A stretch of DNA of 21,697 nucleotides, from assembly GCA_964429195.1 (NCBI GenBank), contig CAYSBC010000034.1, forward strand, positions 1-21,697. The letters are read 5' to 3'. Positions within the stretch are counted from its first letter, which is position 1; each line of letters opens with the position of its first letter. The notes under the pieces were generated by a model. That model searched no databases, had not been told where the DNA came from, and was given only the letters and a program-made list of their open reading frames with translations. A program made the translations under genes and the position numbers. Source of the DNA: JBBAFM01 sp041655415. Lineage in GTDB: Bacteria; Bacillota; Clostridia; Peptostreptococcales; JAAYPU01. Of this stretch, positions 15,635-21,697 are shown piece by piece.

Positions 15635-18097
15635 ATGGAAAGGGAAAGTATAAAGATAAGCGGTATGACCTGTGCTGCCTGTTCCCAAAGGATAGAAAAA
15701 ATGGTTGGGAAACTGGATGGAGTGAAAAATTCATCAGTCAATCTAGCGACAGAAAAATTGTCTGTTGAGTATGATAAGGAGCAGGTGGATTTATCAAGGA
15801 TAAAGGAAACCATTGAAAAAATAGGATATGGTGTTGTAGAAGAAAATAAGAATAGCAGCCTTACCCTACCTATAGGGGGTATGACCTGTGCTGCCTGTTC
15901 CACCCGCCTGGAAAAAGCCTTAAATAAGGCGGAAGGTATTGCAAAGGCAAATGTAAACCTGGCTACGGAAAAGGCAACCATAGAATATGATCCCTCAAAA
16001 ATTAAATTATCTGCTATTAAAGACTTGATATCGAAAGTAGGTTATGAGCCACTTGATGCAGAAGGTGATAGTAATTTAGATGAAGATGCTCTGGATAAGG
16101 AAAAGGAAATTCAGACTTTAAAAAGAAAATTGATTTTTTCCGCCATCTTTGCCATTCCCCTTTTTTATTTGGCAATGGGTCCTATGATTCCTGGGCTGCC
16201 CTTATTGATACCAAGGTTTGTGAATCCGAATTTAAATCCCTTAAACTATGCTTTAGCCCAGCTCCTTTTGACCATACCTATAGTCATAGCAGGATATAGG
16301 TTTTATACTGTTGGATATAGGGCACTTATACAAAGAAGTCCTAATATGGATTCTCTTATTGCCATTGGAACCACAGCGGCTATTATATATAGCCTATATT
16401 CCACATATCAGATAAAGCAAGGAAATGTTCATGCTCTTCATGGTCTTTATTTTGAATCGGCAGGAGTCATTATTACTCTAATCTTAGTAGGTAAAACCTT
16501 AGAGGCTATTTCCAAGGGGAAAACATCGGAGGCTATAAAAAAACTAATGGGTTTGGCTCCAAAGACAGCCACGGTTATTATGGATGGCAAAGAGGTGGAG
16601 CTAGCCATAGATGAGGTGGAAATCAATCATATTATCTTGGTAAAACCAGGTGAAAGGATACCTGTGGATGGCATAGTTGTCAGCGGCTATACTGCTATAG
16701 ATGAGTCCATGCTCACTGGAGAGAGTATTCCTATAGATAAAAAAGAGGGTGATCCGGTATATGCTGCAAGTATAAATACAAATGGTATGATCCAATTTAA
16801 AGCTACTAAAATTGGGAAAGATACTGCATTGGCACAAATCATAAAACTGGTAGAGGATGCCCAGGGGTCTAAGGCTCCAATTGCAAAGATGGCTGATATT
16901 GTATCGGGATATTTTGTACCCATAGTTGTACTTATAGCCATCATCTCTTTTGCTATTTGGATGATAGCCGGGCAAACCGTGACTTTTGCCTTGACTATAT
17001 TTATATCCATATTGGTCATAGCCTGTCCGTGTGCCCTAGGTCTGGCAACGCCTACAGCCATTATGGTGGGTACAGGAAAAGGCGCAGAATACGGTATTTT
17101 GATTAAAAGCGGCGAAGCATTAGAAACAGCCCATAAAATAGATACCATAATATTTGATAAAACCGGTACTATCACAGAGGGAAAACCTAAGGTGACAGAT
17201 GTTATAACTGTATCGGATATATCCAGAGAAAGAATGCTGCAAATTGCAGCCTCCGGTGAAAGAGGTTCAGAGCATCCACTGGGAGAAGCCATTGTAAAGG
17301 CTGCCGAGGAAGAGGCTATAGAGCTGCTGGATTTAAAAAAATTCGAGGCCATTCCGGGGCATGGTATTGTTGTATCTATAGATGATGCGGAAATTTTTAT
17401 TGGAAATAGGAAGCTTATAACTGATAAAAATATATCTTTAGATGAGTTTGAAAAGGATTCTGATAGACTTGCTGATGAAGGAAAGACTCCAATGTATGTT
17501 GCTATAAACGGTAAGTTATCCGGTATAATCGCAGTAGCAGATGTAATCAAAGAAAGCAGTGCAAGGGCAATTAAGAAACTTCAATCGATGAACATTGAAG
17601 TGGCAATGATAACAGGGGATAATCGTAAAACTGCAGAGGCTATTGCAAAGCAAGTGGGCATTACCAGGGTATTAGCAGAGGTTTTACCGGAAGATAAGGC
17701 TAATCAGGTTAAAAAGCTTCAAGAGGAAGGCAAAAAAGTATCCATGGTAGGAGACGGTATTAACGACGCACCCGCCCTTGTTCAAGCTGATATTGGTATT
17801 GCTATTGGGTCAGGTACAGATGTAGCAATGGAATCAGCAGATATAGTTCTTATGAAAAGCGATTTAATGGATGTTCCTGCAGCCATACAACTAAGTAAAA
17901 ATACCATAAGGAACATCAAACAAAATCTAGCATGGGCTTTTGGTTATAATACGGCAGGGATTCCAATAGCCGCCGGACTGCTTTATGTCTTCGGAGGACC
18001 TCTTCTTAACCCAATGATTGCAGCAGCGGCAATGTCTCTTAGCTCCGTATCCGTATTAACAAATGCGCTAAGGTTAAAAAGATTTAAGCCTTATTAA
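15635..18097 (+). CDS. copA: Cu(I)-exporting P1B-type ATPase
   Basis: An 820-residue pump that moves Cu(I) out of the cell using ATP. Two N-terminal heavy-metal domains each carry GMTCAAC (Cys13/Cys16 and Cys85/Cys88). Eight membrane segments follow. The key P-type parts are TGES in the actuator domain, CPC (464-466) in the membrane, DKTGT with the phosphorylated Asp508, SEHPLG with the His-Pro pair, and GDGINDAP. The YN of WAFGYNTAGIP and the MSLSS of the last helix are the signature of Cu(I) specificity (P1B-1). AAAGGAGAATG precedes the start. It sits directly behind csoR and ahead of copZ, a common Gram-positive arrangement. The two heavy-metal domains share an identical 24-base stretch of DNA. 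Confidence 0.96.
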   Translation: MERESIKISGMTCAACSQRIEKMVGKLDGVKNSSVNLATEKLSVEYDKEQVDLSRIKETIEKIGYGVVEENKNSSLTLPIGGMTCAACSTRLEKALNKAEGIAKANVNLATEKATIEYDPSKIKLSAIKDLISKVGYEPLDAEGDSNLDEDALDKEKEIQTLKRKLIFSAIFAIPLFYLAMGPMIPGLPLLIPRFVNPNLNPLNYALAQLLLTIPIVIAGYRFYTVGYRALIQRSPNMDSLIAIGTTAAIIYSLYSTYQIKQGNVHALHGLYFESAGVIITLILVGKTLEAISKGKTSEAIKKLMGLAPKTATVIMDGKEVELAIDEVEINHIILVKPGERIPVDGIVVSGYTAIDESMLTGESIPIDKKEGDPVYAASINTNGMIQFKATKIGKDTALAQIIKLVEDAQGSKAPIAKMADIVSGYFVPIVVLIAIISFAIWMIAGQTVTFALTIFISILVIACPCALGLATPTAIMVGTGKGAEYGILIKSGEALETAHKIDTIIFDKTGTITEGKPKVTDVITVSDISRERMLQIAASGERGSEHPLGEAIVKAAEEEAIELLDLKKFEAIPGHGIVVSIDDAEIFIGNRKLITDKNISLDEFEKDSDRLADEGKTPMYVAINGKLSGIIAVADVIKESSARAIKKLQSMNIEVAMITGDNRKTAEAIAKQVGITRVLAEVLPEDKANQVKKLQEEGKKVSMVGDGINDAPALVQADIGIAIGSGTDVAMESADIVLMKSDLMDVPAAIQLSKNTIRNIKQNLAWAFGYNTAGIPIAAGLLYVFGGPLLNPMIAAAAMSLSSVSVLTNALRLKRFKPY

Positions 18098-18124
18098 GCA
18101 ATATTTATTTTAAATAAGGCTTAA
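18084..18124 (+). other. 12-bp hairpin across the copA stop codon
   Basis: TTAAGCCTTATT (18084-18095) pairs perfectly with AATAAGGCTTAA (18113-18124) around a 17-base loop; the copA stop codon lies at the top of the 5' arm. No T-tract follows, so it does not look like an ordinary terminator. It may protect or process the mRNA between copA and copZ, or partly uncouple their expression. Confidence 0.55.
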
Positions 18125-18192
18125 GGGATTAATACGAAATTAGTTATAATTAAAGAAAAACACCATAGAAAAATTTTAAGGAGGATTTTATA

Positions 18193-18402
18193 ATGGAAAA
18201 GATAATTTTAAAAGTTGACGGTATGTCTTGTTCTCATTGCGAGAATGCGGTAAAAAATGCAGTAGGGGCTCTTGACGGAGTGAAAAGTGTTACAGTGAAT
18301 TTGGCAGGAAAAGAAGTTACTGTTGAATATGAGCCTTCAAAGGTAGACTTAGATAAAATAAAAAATGAGATTCTTGAACAAGGATATAGTGTTCTCAACT
18401 AA
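18193..18402 (+). CDS. copZ: Copper chaperone CopZ (heavy-metal-associated domain)
   Basis: A 69-residue protein consisting of one heavy-metal-associated domain. GMSCSHC places the Cu(I)-binding Cys13 and Cys16 in the first loop, and the rest follows the ferredoxin-like pattern (VKNAVGALDGVKSVTVNLAGKEVTVEY). The His between the cysteines (SHC) is typical of free CopZ chaperones, unlike the CAAC of the pump domains here. It should carry Cu(I) to CopA and may also pass copper to CsoR. A strong AAGGAGGA ribosome site precedes the start. The 95-base gap behind copA contains a hairpin and an isolated TATAAT at 18145-18150 without a good -35, so a separate weak promoter is possible but not shown. 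Confidence 0.94.
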   Translation: MEKIILKVDGMSCSHCENAVKNAVGALDGVKSVTVNLAGKEVTVEYEPSKVDLDKIKNEILEQGYSVLN

Positions 18403-18418
18403 AAATATCAGATTAACG

Positions 18419-18450
18419 AAAACGTACATGCATGAGAGTGTACGTTTTTT
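18419..18450 (+). terminator. Intrinsic terminator of the copper unit
   Basis: AAAACGTACA (18419-18428) pairs with TGTACGTTTT (18439-18448) across a 10-base loop, and the T-run continues to 18450. It lies 16 bases behind copZ and ends the csoR-copA-copZ transcript. Confidence 0.85.
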
Positions 18451-18525
18451 GTTCGTATCAAGGAACAATGTTGAACTTTAACCGTCTAACTCCTAAAGAA
18501 AAAAATGGAGAGGATGATTATTTTC

Positions 18526-19446
18526 ATGAAAGCGAACAAAGTTAAAAATGTTCTTATAACAGGCACATTATGTGCTACATTACTGATACCAACCTATGGG
18601 CAGAGCACATTACCTGCTCATTGGGCACAAATACAAATAGACCAATTAGCTGCCCATGTTGACGTAAGCCTCCTATTTCAAGATAAAAATCTTGACAATT
18701 CTATAACATCGGAAGATTTTATAAACCTTATCAGGTCAACCCTGGATGAGGAATACGATGGCCAACCTGAATCCATAACCAGAGAGGTTATTGTTCACGA
18801 GATGACAAAAATATGGGCTGCCAAAACGAATCAGCAATTAGATGAAATTGCAACGATTAAAATGATAATCTATGGGGATACAAGTGAAATAGATCCTCGG
18901 TACAATCATAGTGTTACAGTAGCCTATATGAAAAACATAGCTATAGGCAAAGGAGAAGGTCTCTTCGATCCCAAGGCGGATGTCACCTATGGGGAAATAG
19001 CTACCCTCATCAATAACACAGATAAGGCTATAAAGGATACTCTGGAAAAGCCTATTATGGAAGGAAGATACGAGACAAGAGGAAGCTATAAAATAGAAGA
19101 TGACAAGGTAGTCTTTGATTTTGAACTGATGAGTCATTACACGGAAACTCAAAAGCTACAACTTAGCTCTGGTCAGCAGTTTGAAATTATTATAACGGAT
19201 GAAGAAGACAAAGAAGTTTACAGATATTCGGATGGTAAGTTCTTTACATTAGCTCTTGTGATGAAAGACATTGGACCAGGAGAAACTCTTAAATGGCAGG
19301 ACGAATGGGACATGACGAATAAGGAAGGGGAAAGACTGACATCCGGGAATTACAAAGCTAAGATAAAAATCTTGGTGCTGAATGAAGAAGAAAAACAAGT
19401 TGATGAAGACCAATTGACAACCATCCTTGAGTTCAATTTAGCATAA
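18526..19446 (+). CDS. Secreted protein with S-layer-homology-like region and BsuPI domain
   Basis: A 306-residue exported protein. Residues 1-26 form a signal peptide: basic MKANKVK, a hydrophobic core to about 22, then a likely cut near TYGQS. The HWAQIQIDQLAAH segment at about 32 and GEGLFDPKADVTYGEIATLINN at about 144-165 resemble the start and end of S-layer-homology motifs, which bind secondary cell-wall polymers; the match is incomplete. Residues about 180-285 match the BsuPI domain (SSGQQFEIIITDEEDKEVYR, YSDGKFFTLAL, GPGETLKWQDEWD), named after a B. subtilis intracellular proteinase inhibitor and also found in exported proteins. GGAGAGG at 18507-18513 is 12 bases from ATG 18526; an in-frame ATG at 18505 exists but would spoil the signal peptide. 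The role is unknown, perhaps cell-wall-associated protease control. Confidence 0.8.
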   Translation: MKANKVKNVLITGTLCATLLIPTYGQSTLPAHWAQIQIDQLAAHVDVSLLFQDKNLDNSITSEDFINLIRSTLDEEYDGQPESITREVIVHEMTKIWAAKTNQQLDEIATIKMIIYGDTSEIDPRYNHSVTVAYMKNIAIGKGEGLFDPKADVTYGEIATLINNTDKAIKDTLEKPIMEGRYETRGSYKIEDDKVVFDFELMSHYTETQKLQLSSGQQFEIIITDEEDKEVYRYSDGKFFTLALVMKDIGPGETLKWQDEWDMTNKEGERLTSGNYKAKIKILVLNEEEKQVDEDQLTTILEFNLA

Positions 19447-19450
19447 AAAA

Positions 19451-19500
19451 ATACAAAAAGGGCTTTCTCTTGAAACTAGCAGGATAGCCCTTTTTTGTAT
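19451..19500. terminator. Bidirectional terminator between converging genes
   Basis: ATACAAAAAGGGCT (19451-19464) pairs with AGCCCTTTTTTGTAT (19486-19500), with one bulged base and a loop of about 21 bases. It gives a T-run on both strands and so can end the secreted-protein gene on the + strand and the regulator gene on the - strand. Confidence 0.85.
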
Positions 19501-20028
19501 CTATTCATACATATTGTTATCATACCAATCTAAGCCCATTTTCTTTTTATCTGTCTTATTAAATGAAGCGACAGCATCCCAAGCTTCATCGCCTATATAA
19601 ACATCCTCATAAAAGCGAGGGTCTAACAAGTCTTCTTCTACAGGTCGGCTTTCTTCATCTTGATCAAGTAGAAGACTATCTGTTTCACAGTCAATGCAAT
19701 CTATGGCATCCGGTAATATCTCCAGCCTATCCCTATCAATTTCCTTGCCACAGGTTATACACTTACCATAGGTACCTTTTTTTATTCGAACCAATGCAGC
19801 ATCAATTTTTTCTAATTGCTCGATTTCATTATTTTTAAGATTTTGGTACATTTCGGAGTCAAAGGTTTCAGTACCCGAATCCCCCGGATGATTATCATAA
19901 TTAGATAATTCAGAGTTAACAAACTGGCTGTTTTCAATATTTTCATTCATTCTATCCAAAGTGCTTTGCATCGATTTTTTTTCTTTAAGAAGTAACTGTT
20001 CAAAATATTTCATATCTTGTTTGTCCAT
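19501..20028 (-). CDS. YteA-type DksA/TraR zinc-finger regulator
   Basis: A 175-residue protein of the C4 zinc-finger DksA/TraR family, close in layout to B. subtilis YteA. Residues about 5-85 are helical and charged, with DNHPGDSGTETFDSEMYQN, the YteA-like stretch between the two coiled-coil arms. The finger is CITC (Cys90, Cys93) with CIDC (Cys111, Cys114). The acidic C-terminal tail of about 60 residues (DLLDPRFYEDVYIGDEAWD) is also found in YteA. DksA-like proteins act on RNA polymerase, but the role of YteA is not well defined. GAGGTG at 20040-20035 sits 6 bases before ATG 20028; a GTG at 20037 in frame lies inside that ribosome site and is rejected as a start. Confidence 0.88.
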   Translation of the reverse strand: MDKQDMKYFEQLLLKEKKSMQSTLDRMNENIENSQFVNSELSNYDNHPGDSGTETFDSEMYQNLKNNEIEQLEKIDAALVRIKKGTYGKCITCGKEIDRDRLEILPDAIDCIDCETDSLLLDQDEESRPVEEDLLDPRFYEDVYIGDEAWDAVASFNKTDKKKMGLDWYDNNMYE

Positions 20029-20049
20029 AAAAATCACCTCAGTTTTAGT

Positions 20050-20091
20050 GAGGGTACCTTATGATTTATTAAAAATCATAAGAATACCCTC
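20050..20091 (-). other. Long hairpin between the two minus-strand genes
   Basis: GAGGGTA (20050-20056) and TTATGATTT (20059-20067) pair with AAATCATAA (20073-20081) and TACCCTC (20085-20091) around a 5-base loop, with a small internal loop. Neither strand has a T-tract right after it. On the minus strand it lies behind the small gene and just 9 bases before the regulator's ribosome site, so it could limit readthrough or act as a leader structure. Confidence 0.55.
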
Positions 20092-20113
20092 TTTGGGATA
20101 CATGTAGGTTATA

Positions 20114-20284
20114 TTATCTTCTTGAAGAATCAGTAGGGTAAATCATCTTTAAATATTCCTCAATAACTTCAGGGCTGTTCAGGTCCACCTGAATATATCC
20201 ATCCATAGAATTCATAAAATTAGCTACTTTATTCAGTTCTTTTTGGCTATCTGTTGATTGTTGATTCAAATTATGGCTCATCAT
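20114..20284 (-). CDS. Small unrecognised protein (56 residues)
   Basis: I do not recognise this protein. It starts MMSHNLNQQSTDSQKELNKVANFMNSMD and ends with EVIEEYLKMIYPTDSSRR. It is mostly polar and probably helical at both ends, and has no cysteine, membrane segment or signal peptide. The start at 20284 is chosen because AAGAGG (20296-20291) lies 6 bases ahead; ATG 20281 is also possible, and an upstream in-frame ATG at 20311 has no ribosome site. A good ribosome site and natural spacing support a real gene. It lies upstream of the YteA-like regulator on the same strand and may share its transcript, but a hairpin separates them. Confidence 0.65.
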   Translation of the reverse strand: MMSHNLNQQSTDSQKELNKVANFMNSMDGYIQVDLNSPEVIEEYLKMIYPTDSSRR

Positions 20285-20488
20285 ATTCAACCTCTTTCTA
20301 TAATTTTTCAAACCTACAATACTATTGTGTACATTTTCGATAGAATTAAAAAAAATTTATTTTGTAAGTTATGGATGTCGTGTTAGATTTATGGTTTTAC
20401 GGAAGATTATTTTAAAAAAAGATAAGAAAGGAGTATAGTTTTCCGATTATAAGAAAAAATATTAAAAACAACAACAGGAGGAAAAAAA
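20285..20488. other. Divergent intergenic region
   Basis: About 200 AT-rich bases separate the divergently read small gene and the dehydratase-family gene. The region holds both ribosome sites and a 13-base palindrome, ACAATA-C-TATTGT, at 20316-20328, close to where the minus-strand promoter should lie. No convincing -35/-10 pair was found in either direction, so the promoters may use another sigma factor or be weak. Confidence 0.6.
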
Positions 20489-21697
20489 ATGGCACTTAAA
20501 ACACGGGAAGATTACATTCAATCTCTAAAAAAAATGCGTCCCAATGTCTACAAAATGGACGAACTCATAACAGATGTGACAACTCATCCGGCTACCAAAA
20601 GATTAATTGAAACTCACGCTATAGGATTTGATGGTGCTCACGATGAGAAAACAAAGGATCTCTTTACAAAGAAATCAAGTATAACAGGTGAAGTGGTGCA
20701 TCGTTGGACAGACATCATGACAAATCATGAAGAGCAAATGATGAATTCAAAATTTAAAAGGCAAATGTTTCGATTAACAGGTACCTGTCATGCATCTCAA
20801 TGCGTTGGATGGCAGATACTGAATGTATTATGGGGTGTAACCCATGATATCGATAAGGAACATGGTACAAAGTATCATGAAAGATTAAAAAACTATATTA
20901 TAAAAGCTCAAGAAAATGGTTGGACAATGGCAGGGGCCTTGACAGACGGTAAAGGTGACCGATCCTTAAACCCAACAAAACAACCGGATCCGGATGCTTA
21001 TGTACACATTGTTGAAAGAAGAGATGACGGTATTGTCGTTCGTGGATGTAAGGCAATGATAGCAGCAGTTGCAGCAGCCAATGAGGTTTTTGTAGTTCCA
21101 ACAACCGGCCTAGGTCCGGACGGTGCGGATTATGCCGTAGGCTTTGCAGTACCACGGGATATAGAAGGTCTAACGATAGTAGAATGTAGGGGCCCAAGTG
21201 ATGGCAGAGCTTATGAAGGTGAAACTTGGGATTATCCGGATACAGATATTACCCAAGGCTATCTCATCTTTGATAATGTTTTTGTTCCAAATGAGCGTGT
21301 CTTTATGGCTGGTGAGTTTAAATATGCAGGTGAATTTATTGGAGGCTTTACAGCGAATTACAGAGCTAATATAGGTGCTTGCGTTGCCGGCCAAGGAGAT
21401 AATATGATTGGTTCAGCGGTCATTGTATCGAGAGCCAATGGTATTTCAGAAAAGAAATTCTACGATAAGATTGTCGATATGGCTATTTATAATGAAACAA
21501 CCTATGTTATGGGTATAGGTTCAGTAGCTTTAGGACATCAGCATGCCGCTGGAAACTGGCTTTGCGACACCTTATCGGCACATGCCAATAAATATAATGT
21601 TGGTTATTTCCCATGGCTGACCAAAAGACTTTGCCAAGATATTTGCGGTGGCTTAGTTGAAACCGGATGCTTCCCATCTTACAAAGACTTCCAAAGC
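20489..21697 (+). CDS. Divergent 4-hydroxybutyryl-CoA dehydratase / HpaB-family protein, 5' part
   Basis: The first 403 residues of a protein that runs off the window (the family is about 480-490 long). It aligns throughout with 4-hydroxybutyryl-CoA dehydratase (AbfD) of Clostridium aminobutyricum, a flavin and 4Fe-4S enzyme of the HpaB fold. Shared segments include GALTDGKGDRSL, VERRDDGIVVRG and FDNVFVPNERVF. By my recall of AbfD, its cluster ligands are Cys99, Cys103, His292 and Cys299. Here Cys100, Cys105 and Cys298 are present, but the two front cysteines are four rather than three residues apart and Tyr291 stands in place of the histidine. Catalytic Tyr296 and Lys300 correspond to Ile and Val. 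A normal AbfD reaction is therefore doubtful. AGGAGGA at 20476-20482 supports the start. Confidence 0.85.
   Translation, partial: MALKTREDYIQSLKKMRPNVYKMDELITDVTTHPATKRLIETHAIGFDGAHDEKTKDLFTKKSSITGEVVHRWTDIMTNHEEQMMNSKFKRQMFRLTGTCHASQCVGWQILNVLWGVTHDIDKEHGTKYHERLKNYIIKAQENGWTMAGALTDGKGDRSLNPTKQPDPDAYVHIVERRDDGIVVRGCKAMIAAVAAANEVFVVPTTGLGPDGADYAVGFAVPRDIEGLTIVECRGPSDGRAYEGETWDYPDTDITQGYLIFDNVFVPNERVFMAGEFKYAGEFIGGFTANYRANIGACVAGQGDNMIGSAVIVSRANGISEKKFYDKIVDMAIYNETTYVMGIGSVALGHQHAAGNWLCDTLSAHANKYNVGYFPWLTKRLCQDICGGLVETGCFPSYKDFQS

Noticed and set aside
15662..15901. Repeated DNA in copA as a mobile element or recombination site
   Set aside because: The repeat lies in two homologous metal-binding domains of one reading frame, so domain duplication explains it.
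16687..17550. Open frame of 287 codons on the minus strand, antisense to copA
   Set aside because: It lies wholly inside a clear copA frame, has a low-complexity Ser/Ile/Ala-rich translation, and shows no family motif or ribosome site. It is a shadow of the coding strand.
18471..18499. Promoter for the secreted SLH/BsuPI gene (TTGAAC, 17 bases, TAAAGA)
   Set aside because: The -35 is acceptable but the -10 matches only three of six bases, so it was not listed as a feature.
20331..20345. Spo0A-like box (CTATCGAAAA on the minus strand) ahead of the small gene
   Set aside because: It resembles the TGTCGAA core with one mismatch, but such matches are common in AT-rich DNA and there is no further support.
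20898..21197. Open frame of 99 codons on the minus strand inside the dehydratase-family gene
   Set aside because: The translation is rich in Leu, His and Pro with no motif, as expected of antisense frames, and the plus-strand frame is well supported by homology.

Overview
The window is AT-rich DNA from a low-GC Gram-positive anaerobe, most likely a member of the Clostridia or Tissierellia. The evidence is strong GGAGG-type ribosome sites, a propeptide and Fe-S-type PurF, a single-chain PurL, a YteA-type DksA/TraR regulator, an S-layer-homology protein and a member of the 4-hydroxybutyryl-CoA dehydratase/HpaB family. The genus cannot be fixed from the sequence. A run of exactly 100 N at 15019-15118 marks a scaffold gap, so everything to its right is joined to the left part only by assembly.

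Left part (1-1514): a hotdog-fold acyl-CoA thioesterase, then a YkvI-type membrane protein. The latter's ribosome site lies inside a perfect 13-bp terminator-like hairpin between the two genes. After a leader of about 200 bases with a likely promoter and a direct repeat comes nicotinate phosphoribosyltransferase (pncB). It is followed 34 bases later by the purine cluster purL-purE-purF-purM-purN-purH-orf322-purD-fic (3194-15018). All genes are on the + strand with short gaps or overlaps, so one long transcript is likely. The cluster covers GAR synthesis to IMP except the steps of PurC and PurB; no purK is present either. Two members are not purine enzymes: an unrecognised membrane-anchored protein between purH and purD, and a class III Fic AMP-transferase whose start overlaps the end of purD.

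Right of the gap (15119-18450) is a copper-resistance unit: a promoter with a palindromic CsoR operator, csoR, the Cu(I) P-type ATPase copA, the chaperone copZ and a terminator. Copper-loaded CsoR should leave the operator, allowing CopZ to deliver Cu(I) to CopA for export.

The last part (18505-21697) holds a secreted protein with S-layer-homology-like and BsuPI domains. It converges on a minus-strand YteA-like regulator and a small unrecognised protein. Read away from these is the 5' part of a gene for a divergent 4-hydroxybutyryl-CoA dehydratase/HpaB-family protein, cut by the window end. Several residues known to be essential in true dehydratases appear changed in it, including the histidine ligand of the Fe-S cluster. 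No tRNA, rRNA, CRISPR array, insertion sequence or phage gene was seen.
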